From: Microbacterium sp. JZ31
Lineage (GTDB): Bacteria > Actinomycetota > Actinomycetes > Actinomycetales > Microbacteriaceae
Direction of reading: 5' to 3'
DNA: 64,000 nucleotides
Assembly: GCF_016805985.1 (NCBI RefSeq)
Contig: NZ_CP017661.1
Coordinates: forward strand, 2,232,001-2,296,000
The notes beneath the pieces are model-generated. The model had not been told where the DNA came from. It ran no database searches and was given only the letters and a program-made list of their open reading frames with translations. Positions 16,336 to 26,665 of the stretch are shown piece by piece. The translations under genes and the position numbers were made by a program. Position 1 is the first letter of the stretch, and every line of letters begins with the position of its first letter.

Positions 16336-17544
16336 TCAGGCCGAGAGCAGGGCGTGGCGCGTCGCCGTGATGCGGGCCAGCAGCACCTGCTCGTCGTAGG
16401 CGGCCTGCGGGTCGCGTCCCGAGATCGCCCGCTGGCGCGCTGCGGCGAGCGCCGCCGCGTCGCGGATGAACGTCGCCATCAGGCGCCCGCGACCGCCCGG
16501 CAGCCGTGCCGCCCAGGTCTTGCCCGCACGCCGTCCCGCGGGCGTCGCGAGCATGTCCACCTCCTGCGGCGTGAACCACCCGGCGGCGGCGTAGTCGCCC
16601 AGGCGTGCGCGGGTCAGGCGCGCCTCCTCGCGCCGCAGCATCACGATCCCCCACACGAACAGCGCGAAGATCGGCACCTGCAGCACGAAGTAGTAGCCGA
16701 GGAAGCCGATCAGTCCGCCGCCCACCACGAACGATGCGCCGTTCCACAGCGCGTGCAGCAGCACGGCGGCGATGTAGCCGATCGCGGCGAGCGCGATCGC
16801 GGGGCCCGACCCCAGGCCGCGGCGCGCCGCGAGGCCCAGCGCGAAGCCCGTGCAGGCGGTGAACATGGCGTGCGCGAAGGGCGACAGGATCGCGCGCAGG
16901 AAGAACGTGAAGCCGAGGGCCTCCACGCCGCCCTCGATCGTCGAGATCGCGAAGTACTGGATGTTCTCCGTGAAGGCGAAGCCCGCGCCGATCATGGCGC
17001 CGTACACGACGCCGTCGACCGGCCCGTCGAACGCGCGGCGCCCCATCCAGAACACGAGCAGCAGGCCGAGGGCCTTGAAGCCCTCCTCCACGAGCGGCGC
17101 CTGGATGACGGAGCTGAAGAAGTCGCCCCGCGCGGGGAGCACGATCGTGAGCGCGAGGTCGAACAGCAGCGTGAAGGCGATGGACGCGATGCCGCCCCAC
17201 GCGAGCGCGAAGAACACCAGCCCCTTGGGCTCGGGCTCCCAGCGGTCGATCAGCACGACGGTCGCGATCACGACCGCATAGGGGATCAGCGCGGCGACGA
17301 GCCCGATGATCGACGCCGCGGCACCGAGGAACGTCACGAAGTACGCCACGAGCGCGAGGCCCAGCAGCCCGAGGACGGGCCAGAGCCAGACCCACGGGCT
17401 GCGGCCCTTCGGCGACGTCACGGGAAGCGTGACCGTGGCGGACGGCGCCGGCGTGATCGCCGCGCCCGCGCCGTGATGACGCTGGGCGAGCGCCGTCGGG
17501 AACTGCTGCTGATGAGGCGGCGTCAGGCCGGTCCCGTACGACAT
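16336..17544 (-). CDS. PrsW-family intramembrane metalloprotease
   Basis: This 402-residue membrane protein has about nine helices and the PrsW motifs: EEGFK (in PLVEEGFKALG), FAFTENIQYF, SPFAHAMFT and LLHALWNG, which supply the Glu and His catalytic residues. Bacillus PrsW cleaves an anti-sigma factor, while the role in actinobacteria is open. The first 45 or so residues are a Pro/Thr-rich cytoplasmic tail, and about 90 hydrophilic residues follow the last helix. A TAGGAT box lies about 50 bases upstream with a GGGGGAGAGAG ribosome site, so this gene has a normal leader. Confidence 0.9.
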   Translation of the reverse strand: MSYGTGLTPPHQQQFPTALAQRHHGAGAAITPAPSATVTLPVTSPKGRSPWVWLWPVLGLLGLALVAYFVTFLGAAASIIGLVAALIPYAVVIATVVLIDRWEPEPKGLVFFALAWGGIASIAFTLLFDLALTIVLPARGDFFSSVIQAPLVEEGFKALGLLLVFWMGRRAFDGPVDGVVYGAMIGAGFAFTENIQYFAISTIEGGVEALGFTFFLRAILSPFAHAMFTACTGFALGLAARRGLGSGPAIALAAIGYIAAVLLHALWNGASFVVGGGLIGFLGYYFVLQVPIFALFVWGIVMLRREEARLTRARLGDYAAAGWFTPQEVDMLATPAGRRAGKTWAARLPGGRGRLMATFIRDAAALAAARQRAISGRDPQAAYDEQVLLARITATRHALLSA

Positions 17545-17643
17545 ACTCTCTCCCCCTGTCAGGCCGCGCCGCGAGAGCGGTGCGCGGTCACGGTCATCCT
17601 ATTGCCGAGGCTCACGGCGGGAAGGGACGGGCGGCCGTGCCGG

Positions 17644-17649
17644 TAGCCT
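17644..17649 (+). promoter_or_regulatory. -10 box of the FAH-family gene
   Basis: TAGCCT followed by 6 bases and ATG 17656. Confidence 0.5.
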
Positions 17650-17655
17650 GGAATC

Positions 17656-18525
17656 ATGCGTTTCGCCCACGTCAACCTGCCGGGGGGCGACTCCCCCACC
17701 CTCGTCCTCGTCGAGGCAGAGCATGCGATCCCCGTTTCCGCGCTGATCCCGGACGGTCCGCGCACGATCGAGCAGCTCATCGCGGGCGGGGACGAGCTGC
17801 AGGCCGCCGTGCGCGACGCCGCGGCGGGATGGACCGGCGAGCGCACCGCGATCTCCGAGACGACGTTCGCTCCGGCGATCCTCACCCCGCCGTCGATCAT
17901 GGCCGTCGGGCTGAACTACTCGGCGCACGCCGGCGAGCTCAATCTGAAGACCGACGACACCCCGACCGTATTCACGCTCTGGCCGAACTCGATCGCACCG
18001 CACGAGGGCACCACGACGTGGGCGCGCTCTCTCAGCGAGGCCGTCGACTACGAGGCCGAGCTGGGCGTGATCATCGGCAAGCCGGCGCGCGACGTCAGCG
18101 AGGAGGACGCGCTCGACTACGTCTTCGGGTACACGGTCGTGAACGACATCACGGCGCGCAACGTGCAGTACTCCGAGTCGCAGTGGTGCCGCGCGAAGTC
18201 CTTCGACGGCTTCACCCCGGTCGGCCCGTACGTCGTGACGGCCGACGAGGTGCCCGACCCGCAGAACCTGCACATCTGGACCGTGCTCGACGGCCACACC
18301 ATGCAGGACTCCACGACGGGCGCCATGGTGCGCTCGGTCGCCAAGCTCATCGCCCACCTGTCCCACGGAATCACGCTGCTGCCGGGCACGCTGATCTCGA
18401 CCGGGAGCCCCGGCGGATCCGGCTACTCCCGCACGCCGCAGGTGCTGATGCGCGACCGCTCCACCGTCACGGTCGGCATCGACGGCATCGGCGAGCTCAC
18501 GACCCACTGCCGCGTGCTCGACTGA
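17656..18525 (+). CDS. Fumarylacetoacetate hydrolase family protein
   Basis: This 289-residue protein has the FAH fold motifs: MAVGLNYSAHAGE, the metal ligands in DYEAELGVIIGK, the conserved VFGYTVVNDITAR, KSFDGFTPVGPY and the late GTLISTGSPGG. Family members hydrolyse or decarboxylate beta-keto acids such as acylpyruvates and oxaloacetate in aromatic or organic-acid breakdown. No catabolic operon surrounds it, and the convergent neighbour is aspartate ammonia-lyase, which makes fumarate. An oxaloacetate or acylpyruvate substrate is therefore possible but not shown. Confidence 0.92.
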   Translation: MRFAHVNLPGGDSPTLVLVEAEHAIPVSALIPDGPRTIEQLIAGGDELQAAVRDAAAGWTGERTAISETTFAPAILTPPSIMAVGLNYSAHAGELNLKTDDTPTVFTLWPNSIAPHEGTTTWARSLSEAVDYEAELGVIIGKPARDVSEEDALDYVFGYTVVNDITARNVQYSESQWCRAKSFDGFTPVGPYVVTADEVPDPQNLHIWTVLDGHTMQDSTTGAMVRSVAKLIAHLSHGITLLPGTLISTGSPGGSGYSRTPQVLMRDRSTVTVGIDGIGELTTHCRVLD

Positions 18526-18537
18526 CCGCGCGCCGCG

Positions 18538-19995
18538 TCAGGAGGAGGCCTGCAGGTCCTCGGGCGAGATGACCGGCAGCGCCGCCGTGATGGCCTCGAT
18601 GCCGGACAAGCGCGCGGGCGAGAGCTGCTTGTCGACCTCCGCGCGGTCCATCAGCCCCGCCTCGACCACGAGGTCGGCGACGTTGCGGTTCGTCAGCAGG
18701 GCGGTCTTCGCGAGCGCCGCCGCGGCCGAGTAGCCGATGAACGGCGTGAGCGCCGTGACGACGCCGACCGAGGAGCCCACCATCGCGCCCAGGCGCTCGC
18801 GGTTGGCCGTGATGCCGTCGACGCAGTTGACGCGCAGCGTGCGCATCGCCTGCCGCATCCAGGTGATGGACTGCAGGATCGAGTTCGCGATCACCGGTTC
18901 GAACGCGTTCAGCTGCAGCTGGCCCGCCTCGGCGGCCATCGTGACCGTCATGTCGGCACCGGCGACCGAGAACGCCACCTGGTTGACGACCTCCGGGATC
19001 ACGGGGTTCACCTTGCCCGGCATGATGCTCGAGCCCGCCTGGCGGGCGGGGAGGTTGATCTCGCCGAGTCCCGCCTGCGGACCGGATGACAGCAGGCGCA
19101 GGTCGTTGCAGATCTTCGACAGCTTCATCGCATTGCGCTTGAGCGACGAGGAGAACGACATGAACGCGCCCGTGTCGCTCGTGGCCTCGACGAGGTCGGT
19201 CGCCGTCGTGAGGGGCAGCCCCGAGATCTCGACGAGGTGACGGCGCACGGCCTCCGCGTACCCGTGCGGCGCCGTCACGCCCGTGCCGATCGCGGTCGCG
19301 CCGAGGTTGATCTCTGTCAGCAGCGACGAGTTCTCCTTGAGGCGCGCGTGATCCTCACCCAGCGTGGTGGCGAAGCCGTTGAACTCCTGGCCGAGCGTCA
19401 TCGGCACGGCGTCCTGCAGCTGCGTGCGGCCGACCTTCAGCACGTCGTGGAACTCGCGCGCCTTGGCCAGGAACGCCCGGCGCAGCAGCTCGATCTCCTC
19501 CAGCAGCGTCACGTGCACCAGCGAGATGCCGATCTTGATCGCCGTCGGGTAGACGTCGTTGGTCGACTGGCTGCGGTTCGTGTGGTCGATCGGCGAGAGG
19601 TAGGCGTAGTCGCCCTTCTCGCGTCCGGCGAGCTCGAGCGCGATGTTGGTGATGACCTCGTTCGCGTTCATGTTCGTCGAGGTGCCGGCGCCGCCCTGGA
19701 TCACGCCGACGATGAACTGGTCGTGGAACTCGCCGTCGATCACGCGCTGCGCCGCGCGGTCGATGAGGTCGGCCTTGATCGGGTCGAGCACGCCGATCTC
19801 GCGGTTCGCCCGCGCCGCGGCCTGCTTCGTCATCGCGAGCGCGACCACGAGCTCGGCGTACACCGAGATCGGGCGCTTCGAGACGTCGAAGTTCTCGAGG
19901 GCGCGCGCCGTGTGGATGCCCCAGTACACGTCTGCCGGGATCTCGAGGGATCCCAGCGAATCGGTCTCGATGCGGGTGGTCGAGTCGTCAGCCAT
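18538..19995 (-). CDS. aspA: Aspartate ammonia-lyase
   Basis: This 485-residue protein belongs to the fumarase/aspartase superfamily. The signature loop GSSIMPGKVNP is present with the catalytic serine, along with QGGAGTSTNMNANEV and SPIDHTNRSQSTNDVYPTA. It reversibly splits aspartate into fumarate and ammonia. The first half of the SPIDHTN block is the aspartase form rather than the fumarase form. An AAGGAGAA ribosome site precedes the ATG. It converges on the FAH gene with a 12-base gap. Confidence 0.95.
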   Translation of the reverse strand: MADDSTTRIETDSLGSLEIPADVYWGIHTARALENFDVSKRPISVYAELVVALAMTKQAAARANREIGVLDPIKADLIDRAAQRVIDGEFHDQFIVGVIQGGAGTSTNMNANEVITNIALELAGREKGDYAYLSPIDHTNRSQSTNDVYPTAIKIGISLVHVTLLEEIELLRRAFLAKAREFHDVLKVGRTQLQDAVPMTLGQEFNGFATTLGEDHARLKENSSLLTEINLGATAIGTGVTAPHGYAEAVRRHLVEISGLPLTTATDLVEATSDTGAFMSFSSSLKRNAMKLSKICNDLRLLSSGPQAGLGEINLPARQAGSSIMPGKVNPVIPEVVNQVAFSVAGADMTVTMAAEAGQLQLNAFEPVIANSILQSITWMRQAMRTLRVNCVDGITANRERLGAMVGSSVGVVTALTPFIGYSAAAALAKTALLTNRNVADLVVEAGLMDRAEVDKQLSPARLSGIEAITAALPVISPEDLQASS

Positions 19996-20055
19996 CGTTC
20001 TCCTTGTGGGTGTGGCGGCCTGGCCCCTCCTCGTCGAGAAGCCATCGATACGAGC

Positions 20056-20967
20056 CTAGGCTCGCGGCGGCTTGCGCGAGAACGCCTCGAGGCGCTGCTC
20101 TAGCGTCAGCTGCGCGATCCGCTCGTACCACTCGGGCGAGAAGAACGCGGCGGGATCCTCCTGATCCACCGGCACGACCGTGTGGGTGATCGTGTGGTCG
20201 TAGACATGCACGAGGTGGAACGCCTGTCCCGCATCCATCCCGTTCACGCGCTGCGGCGGGCGCGCGACGTCCATCGTGTAGCAGGATGCCGACGCGACGC
20301 TGACGGGGATGCCCGCGAACGTGCCGCTCGTCGAGTAGTGCAGGTGCCCCGCGAGGATCGCGCGCACGTCCGAGCCGGCAAGCACCTCGGCGAGCGCGCC
20401 CTGGTCGCGCAGCTCGAGGATGTCGAACAGGGGCACGTGGCTCGGCAGCGGCGGATGATGCAGGGCGAGGATCGTGCCGAGCGGCGCGGGCGTGGCGAGC
20501 ACGCCGCGCAGCCACTCGCGCTGGGCGTCGTCGATCGCTCCGTGATGCCATCCGGGAACCGAGCTGTCGAGCGCCACCAGGCGCAGCCCGCCCAGGTCCC
20601 ACACGCCCGTGACGGGCGTCTCGTCGGCGGACAGGCCGAGCAGGTCGCGCCGCATCTCGGGCCGCTCGTCGTGATTGCCGGCGACCCACACGACGGGTGC
20701 GCCCATGCGTGCGGCGACGGGCTCGACGAGCTCCCGCAGCCGCGCATAGGCCTCGGGCTCTCCCAGGTCGGTCAGGTCGCCCGTGAAGACGAGCGCGTCC
20801 GGCCGCACCGTGCCGTCGGCGACGTGCTGCTCCAGGCGCGCGAGCGTGCGCAGCAGGTTCGCCTCGGTGTCGTAGCGCCCGCCGAGGGGCGCGTTGCGCG
20901 CCAGCAGATGGCTATCGCTGAGGTGGACGATCGTCCGGTGGGCGGGGGCGTACTGGCCGAGCTGCAT
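20056..20967 (-). CDS. Calcineurin-like metallophosphoesterase (CpdA/Rv0805 type)
   Basis: About 303 residues with the class III cyclic nucleotide phosphodiesterase motifs: LSDSHL, FTGDLTDLGEPEAY, VAGNHD, LHHPP and AGHLHYSTSG, which supply the two-metal site. Rv0805 of Mycobacterium tuberculosis, the nearest known type, hydrolyses 2',3'- and 3',5'-cAMP. ATG 20967 is chosen because a TACGAT box lies 7 bases before it. An ATG at 20976 would add three residues. The stop codon lies inside a 14-bp palindrome. Confidence 0.87.
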   Translation of the reverse strand: MQLGQYAPAHRTIVHLSDSHLLARNAPLGGRYDTEANLLRTLARLEQHVADGTVRPDALVFTGDLTDLGEPEAYARLRELVEPVAARMGAPVVWVAGNHDERPEMRRDLLGLSADETPVTGVWDLGGLRLVALDSSVPGWHHGAIDDAQREWLRGVLATPAPLGTILALHHPPLPSHVPLFDILELRDQGALAEVLAGSDVRAILAGHLHYSTSGTFAGIPVSVASASCYTMDVARPPQRVNGMDAGQAFHLVHVYDHTITHTVVPVDQEDPAAFFSPEWYERIAQLTLEQRLEAFSRKPPRA

Positions 20968-20974
20968 GGGCGTC

Positions 20975-20980
20975 ATCGTA
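20975..20980 (-). promoter_or_regulatory. -10 box of the metallophosphoesterase gene
   Basis: TACGAT on the minus strand, 7 bases before ATG 20967. It overlaps the alternative ATG at 20976, which argues against that start. Confidence 0.45.
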
Positions 20981-21004
20981 GGTCGTGCGGGTGACACGCC
21001 GGGA

Positions 21005-21327
21005 TCAGCCGAGCACGATCAGCAGGATGCCCGCGAGCACGGCGAGGCCGCACACGACGAAGCACGCATAGGCCGTGATCAGCGACAGCCGCTTCTGCCC
21101 CTCGCTGAGGGGGTTCTTCGCGGCCGCCTTCGCCGCCGCCTTCTCGGCCTTCGCGAGCCGCTTCGGCGACAGCACCGTGATGGCGTCCGTGAAGGAGGCG
21201 GGCGCGACGACGGGCACACGACCGCTGCGCGCGAGCATCCGCAGGCCGAGGGCGTAGAACCCCACGACGACGACCGCCGCGATCAGGGCGGCCGCGAAGA
21301 CGAGCAGGAAGGCGCTCCAGTCGATGT

Positions 21328-21331
<4 letters not shown>
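21005..21331 (-). CDS. Small two-helix membrane protein coupled to the phosphate permease
   Basis: This 108-residue protein has one membrane helix at the N-terminus, a Lys/Ala-rich cytoplasmic stretch (LAKAEKAAAKAAAKN) and a second helix at the C-terminus. I do not recognise the family. Its GTG start overlaps the TGA stop of the phosphate permease gene (GTGA), so both are made together. An accessory or regulatory role for the permease is plausible but rests only on this coupling. Confidence 0.75.
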
Positions 21332-22599
<1,268 letters not shown>

Positions 22600-22652
22600 C
22601 GTCCGCCTTCCGGGTGCGGGGATCCGATGGATCCGGCATACGCGAACGAAGA

Positions 22653-22674
22653 GTTCGCCATGTGTTCACGATCT
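22653..22674. promoter_or_regulatory. Putative PhoP-type direct repeat (PHO box)
   Basis: Two adjacent 11-base units, GTTCGCCATGT and GTTCACGATCT, match the actinobacterial PHO-box layout (GTTCACC-like direct repeats with 11-base period). The site lies between the divergent phosphate permease and oligopeptidase genes. Orientation and spacing fit the family, but only two units are clear. Confidence 0.5.
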
Positions 22675-22764
22675 GGCAACCAGACAGTCATCGATCCTCG
22701 CACCGGCGGGCGGAGGGGTCAAACCGCCGCGCGCCCCGTGCGCACCGGGGCCTCGCCCGGCGGA

Positions 22765-22770
22765 TAGCGT
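22765..22770 (+). promoter_or_regulatory. -10 box of ptrB
   Basis: TAGCGT followed by 6 bases and ATG 22777. Confidence 0.5.
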
Positions 22771-22776
22771 TGTCGG

Positions 22777-24921
22777 ATGACCGCGCACGCGTCCCCGCAG
22801 ACCGAACGCCCCCAGCCCGCTCCCCGCCCCGACCGCCGTCCCGTCCCCCGGACCCATCACGGCGACACGTTCGAGGACCCGTACGAGTGGCTGCGGGACA
22901 AGGAGTCTCCCGAGGTGATCGCCCACCTCGAGGCCGAGAACGCGCACGCCGACGCGGCGCTCGCGCACCTCGAGCCGCTGCGCGAGCGGATCTTCGAGGA
23001 GATCAGGGGCCGCGTGCGCGAGACCGATCTGAGCCTCCCCAGCCGCCGGGACGGCTGGTGGTACTACGGCCGCACGATCGCGGGCAAGCAGTACGGCCTG
23101 CAGTGCCGTGCACCGATCGCGGGGCCGGACGACTGGACTCCTCCGGTGCTCAGCCCCGAGGTCGAGGTGCCGGGCGAGCAGGTGCTGCTGGACGCCAACG
23201 CCGAGGCGGATGGGCACGAGTTCTTCTCGCTCGGGTCGTTCGACGTGTCGAAGGACGGCACCCGCATGCTGTGGGCCGTCGACGTCGCGGGCGACGAGCG
23301 CTACACGATCCGGATCAAGGACCTCGCGACCGGCGAGATCCTTCCCGACGTGATCGAGGGGACGTCCTCGGGTGCGCACTTCCTGCCGTCGGGCACGCAC
23401 GTCCTGTACACGACGGTCGACGACGCGTGGCGTCCCGACCGCGCGTGGCTGCATGCCGTGGGCGAGGCGGGCCGCGAGGGCGACCGGGAGATCTACCGCG
23501 ACGACGACGAGCGCTTCTGGGTCGGCGCGGGCGTCACGCGCAGCGACAGGTTCGTCGTGGTCGAGTCGGGCTCCAGCATCACGAGCGAGGTCGCACTGCT
23601 CGACGCGGCGACGATCGCGACGGATCCGGATGCCGCACCGCGGGTGGTGTGGCCGCGCCGCGAGGGCGTGGAGTACGGCGTGGATCACGCGGTGATCGAC
23701 GGCGAGGACTGGCTCTACATCCTGCACAACGACGGTGCGCTCGACTTCGAGCTCGTGCGCGCGCGCGTGGGCGCGCCCGAGGAGGTCGAGAAGGTGCTCC
23801 CGCACGAGCCGGGCCGCCGCCTGCTCGACGTCGACTGCTTCCGCGACTTCGCGGTCGTGGAGTACCGCCGCGAGGGCCTGCCGCGCGTCGCGCTGCTGGA
23901 CTACCGCACCCACGCGCTGACCGAGATCGACTTCGACGAGCCGCTGTTCGCCGCGGGACTCGGCGGCAACCCGGAGTGGGCGCCGCCCGTGATCCGCCTG
24001 GGCTACGGCTCGTTCACGACCCCGGGATCGGTGTTCGAATACGTGCTCGAGTCGCGGGAGCTCATCCTGCGGCGCCGGGTGGAGGTGCTCGGCGGCTACG
24101 ACCCCGAGCAGTACGGCCAGGCACGCCTGTGGGCGCCCGCGCAGGACGGCACGCGCATCCCGGTCTCGCTCGTCTGGAAGCGCTCCTTCGGCGAGCCCGG
24201 TGCGGCGATCCGGCCCGTCCACCTGTACGGCTACGGCTCGTACGAGCACTCGATCGACCCGGCGTTCTCGGTGGCGCGCCTGTCCGAGCTCGACCGCGGC
24301 GTCGTCTTCGCCGTGGCGCACGTGCGCGGCGGCGGAGAGCTCGGCCGCCAGTGGTACGAGGACGGCAAGCTGCAGGCGAAGCGCAACACGTTCACCGACT
24401 TCGTCGACGTCGCGCGGCACCTCGTCTCGGAGGGCTACACGGCCCCGGATCGCCTCGTCGCGGAGGGCGGGTCGGCCGGCGGCCTGCTGATGGGAGCCGT
24501 CGCGAACCTCGCCCCCGAGCTGTTCGCGGGGATCCTGGCGGACGTCCCGTTCGTCGACGCGCTCACGTCCATCCTGGATCCGTCCCTGCCGCTGACGGTC
24601 ATCGAGTGGGACGAGTGGGGCGACCCGCTGCACGACCCCGAGGTATACGCGTACATGAAGGGGTACACGCCGTACGAGAACGTGCGCGAGGGCGTGACGT
24701 ACCCGCGGGTCCTGGCGATGACGTCGCTCAACGACACGCGCGTGCTCTACGTCGAGCCGGCGAAGTGGGTCGCGCGCCTGCGGGACGTGGGCGCCGACGC
24801 GCTGTTCAAGTGCGAGATGGTGGCGGGCCACGGCGGCGTGAGCGGCCGCTACAACTCGTGGCGCGAGCGGGCCTTCCAGCTCGCCTGGCTGTTCGACGTC
24901 CTGGGCGTCGCCGAGGCCTGA
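22777..24921 (+). CDS. ptrB: Oligopeptidase B (S9 family serine peptidase)
   Basis: This 714-residue protein has an N-terminal beta-propeller and a C-terminal alpha/beta hydrolase domain. The catalytic serine is in EGGSAGGLLMGA, the Asp in SLNDTRVLY and the His in VAGHGGVSGRY. Oligopeptidase B cuts short peptides after Arg or Lys in the cytoplasm, and no signal peptide is seen. The length matches the family. Upstream it shares an intergenic region with the phosphate permease gene. Confidence 0.95.
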   Translation: MTAHASPQTERPQPAPRPDRRPVPRTHHGDTFEDPYEWLRDKESPEVIAHLEAENAHADAALAHLEPLRERIFEEIRGRVRETDLSLPSRRDGWWYYGRTIAGKQYGLQCRAPIAGPDDWTPPVLSPEVEVPGEQVLLDANAEADGHEFFSLGSFDVSKDGTRMLWAVDVAGDERYTIRIKDLATGEILPDVIEGTSSGAHFLPSGTHVLYTTVDDAWRPDRAWLHAVGEAGREGDREIYRDDDERFWVGAGVTRSDRFVVVESGSSITSEVALLDAATIATDPDAAPRVVWPRREGVEYGVDHAVIDGEDWLYILHNDGALDFELVRARVGAPEEVEKVLPHEPGRRLLDVDCFRDFAVVEYRREGLPRVALLDYRTHALTEIDFDEPLFAAGLGGNPEWAPPVIRLGYGSFTTPGSVFEYVLESRELILRRRVEVLGGYDPEQYGQARLWAPAQDGTRIPVSLVWKRSFGEPGAAIRPVHLYGYGSYEHSIDPAFSVARLSELDRGVVFAVAHVRGGGELGRQWYEDGKLQAKRNTFTDFVDVARHLVSEGYTAPDRLVAEGGSAGGLLMGAVANLAPELFAGILADVPFVDALTSILDPSLPLTVIEWDEWGDPLHDPEVYAYMKGYTPYENVREGVTYPRVLAMTSLNDTRVLYVEPAKWVARLRDVGADALFKCEMVAGHGGVSGRYNSWRERAFQLAWLFDVLGVAEA

Positions 24922-25001
24922 CCGGGCGCGGATCGCGGGGCCGTGGGCACGCACCCCCGCGCCCGCCGAACGGGGGACAGCGGGGCCGGCCCGCGCGGTC
25001 G

Positions 25002-25007
25002 TAGGGT
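25002..25007 (+). promoter_or_regulatory. -10 box of the lipoprotein gene at 25014
   Basis: TAGGGT followed by 6 bases and ATG 25014. Confidence 0.45.
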
Positions 25008-25013
25008 GCCGTC

Positions 25014-25502
25014 ATGCGCGCCCTGCTCCTGCTCGCCATGGCCGTGCTGCTCACCGGCTGCGCCACGGGAGAAGCCGCAGCTCCGACCGCCACGGTCTCG
25101 CCCAGCCCCACCGCCGCATGTCCGGAGCCTCCCGGGACGGAGCCGCGGGCGGGGTGCGCACCGTACGATCCGGATGCGGCGATGGCGGAGAACGACCGCT
25201 ACCGCCAGCGGATCCCGCTCGGCGAAGAGGCCGCCGCGGCGGCAGCCGAGCACCTGCCGGCGGTGCGTCGGGGCTTGGAGTCGCTGCGCACCGGCGGCAC
25301 GGCGCTCACGGCCGCAGCGGTGACCGAGGTCCTGCAGGACGCCGGGCTCGCGAGCGTGCAGACCCGCGCCGCCGCAGGCGACGTGCTGTTCGGGGCGACG
25401 GCACCCGACGGCGGCTGCGTGTTCGGCGCGGTCACGCCGGAGGCGGTGACCGCCGAGATCGGCGGCGGGATCATGGACGGCGGTTGCCTGCCCGCCCAGT
25501 GA
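25014..25502 (+). CDS. Small lipoprotein of unknown function
   Basis: This 162-residue protein has a short signal ending in a lipobox (LLTGC), a Thr/Pro linker and a compact domain of about 110 residues with four cysteines that may form two disulfides (around AACPEPP, RAGCAPY, DGGCVFGAV and DGGCLPA). The segment GDVLFGATAPDGGCVFGAV is its most distinctive part. I do not recognise a function. It is monocistronic, with its own promoter and a strong terminator. Confidence 0.85.
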   Translation: MRALLLLAMAVLLTGCATGEAAAPTATVSPSPTAACPEPPGTEPRAGCAPYDPDAAMAENDRYRQRIPLGEEAAAAAAEHLPAVRRGLESLRTGGTALTAAAVTEVLQDAGLASVQTRAAAGDVLFGATAPDGGCVFGAVTPEAVTAEIGGGIMDGGCLPAQ

Positions 25503-25527
25503 TCGCGCCCCCGCCGAGGCCGGACGC

Positions 25528-25568
25528 GACGAGGGGCGGTCGCGCGCACATCGCGACCGCCCCTCGTC
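25528..25568. terminator. Bidirectional terminator between the lipoprotein gene and pfkA
   Basis: A perfect 17-bp stem (GACGAGGGGCGGTCGCG and its complement) with a 7-base loop between two convergent genes. Confidence 0.9.
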
Positions 25569-25576
25569 GTGCGGGA

Positions 25577-26605
25577 TCAGCCGAACAGCGCCGCGGCCTC
25601 CTCGTAGCGCGAGAGCGGGACGGTGTGCAGCTCGCCGAGCGCCTCGGCGAACGGGACGCGGACGATGTCGGTGCCGCGCAGGGCCACCATCTCGCCCCAC
25701 GCGCCCTCCACGACGGCGTCCGCCGTGTGCAGGCCGAGCCGCGTGGCGAGCACGCGGTCGAAGCCCGAGGGCGACCCGCCGCGCTGGATGTGGCCCAGCA
25801 CGGTCGCGCGCGTCTCGATGCCGGTGATCCGCTCGATCTCCGGAGCGAGCACCTCGCCGATGCCGCCCAGGCGCGGGCGGTTGAACGCATCGAGGCCCTT
25901 GTCGCTGTAGGCCTCCTCCTGCCCCTTGAGCTTGAAGCCCTCGGACACCACGACGAGCGGGGCACGACCGCGCTCGTGGGCCGAGGTGACCTGCGCCGTG
26001 ATCTCCTCGATCGACAGCGGCACCTCCGGGATGCAGATGACGTGCGCGCCCGCGGCGAGGCCGGCGTGCAGCGCGATCCAGCCGACGTGGCGGCCCATGA
26101 CCTCGGCGACCATGCAGCGCTGGTGCGAGTCGCCCGTGGTGCGCAGGCGGTCCATCGCTTCGGTCGCGATGTTCACGGCGGTGTCGAAGCCGAACGAGTA
26201 GTCGGTCGCGCCGAGGTCGTTGTCGATCGTCTTGGGCACGCCGAAGACGGGCACGCCGTCGTTCGCGAGGCGCTCGGCCGCCGCGAGGGTCCCCTCGCCG
26301 CCGATCGCCACGATGCCGTCGATGCCGTTCTCCGCGAGCGTCGCCTTGATGTTCTCGGCGCCGCCGCGCTCCCCCTCGTAGGGGTTGGTGCGGCTGGTGC
26401 CGAGGATCGTGCCGCCGACCTTCGCGAGGCCCTTGACCTCGTGCCGGGTGAGCGGGAAGAAGTCCGCTTCGACGACGCCGCGCCAGCCGTCGCGGATGCC
26501 CACGAACTCGAGGTCGTAGGAAGTGGTGCCCTTGAGGACGATGCCGCGGATGACCGCATTCAGTCCGGGGCAATCACCTCCGGACGTGAGGATTCCGATC
26601 TTCAT
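25577..26605 (-). CDS. pfkA: 6-phosphofructokinase
   Basis: This 342-residue enzyme has the PFK landmarks: GILTSGGDCPGLNAVIRG, GGEGTLAAA, PKTIDNDL and MGRHVGWIALHAG. It phosphorylates fructose 6-phosphate in glycolysis. The Gly in GGEGT is the ATP-type residue, while Lys in PKTIDND is the residue usual in pyrophosphate enzymes. This mixed pair is typical of the actinobacterial group, whose studied members generally use ATP. ATG 26605 follows a TAGTGT box by 7 bases. Confidence 0.96.
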   Translation of the reverse strand: MKIGILTSGGDCPGLNAVIRGIVLKGTTSYDLEFVGIRDGWRGVVEADFFPLTRHEVKGLAKVGGTILGTSRTNPYEGERGGAENIKATLAENGIDGIVAIGGEGTLAAAERLANDGVPVFGVPKTIDNDLGATDYSFGFDTAVNIATEAMDRLRTTGDSHQRCMVAEVMGRHVGWIALHAGLAAGAHVICIPEVPLSIEEITAQVTSAHERGRAPLVVVSEGFKLKGQEEAYSDKGLDAFNRPRLGGIGEVLAPEIERITGIETRATVLGHIQRGGSPSGFDRVLATRLGLHTADAVVEGAWGEMVALRGTDIVRVPFAEALGELHTVPLSRYEEAAALFG

Positions 26606-26612
26606 GCTCTCG

Positions 26613-26618
26613 ACACTA
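26613..26618 (-). promoter_or_regulatory. -10 box of pfkA
   Basis: TAGTGT on the minus strand, 7 bases before ATG 26605. Confidence 0.45.
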
Positions 26619-26665
26619 GGGGATCCGGACGACGCCCGATGGGGGTCGTCCGGACCCTGCGGCGA

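Noticed and set aside
20051..20064. Palindrome CGAGCCTAGGCTCG at the phosphoesterase stop codon as an operator
   Set aside because: It spans the end of a coding region with no promoter beside it and has no loop for a terminator; it may be chance.
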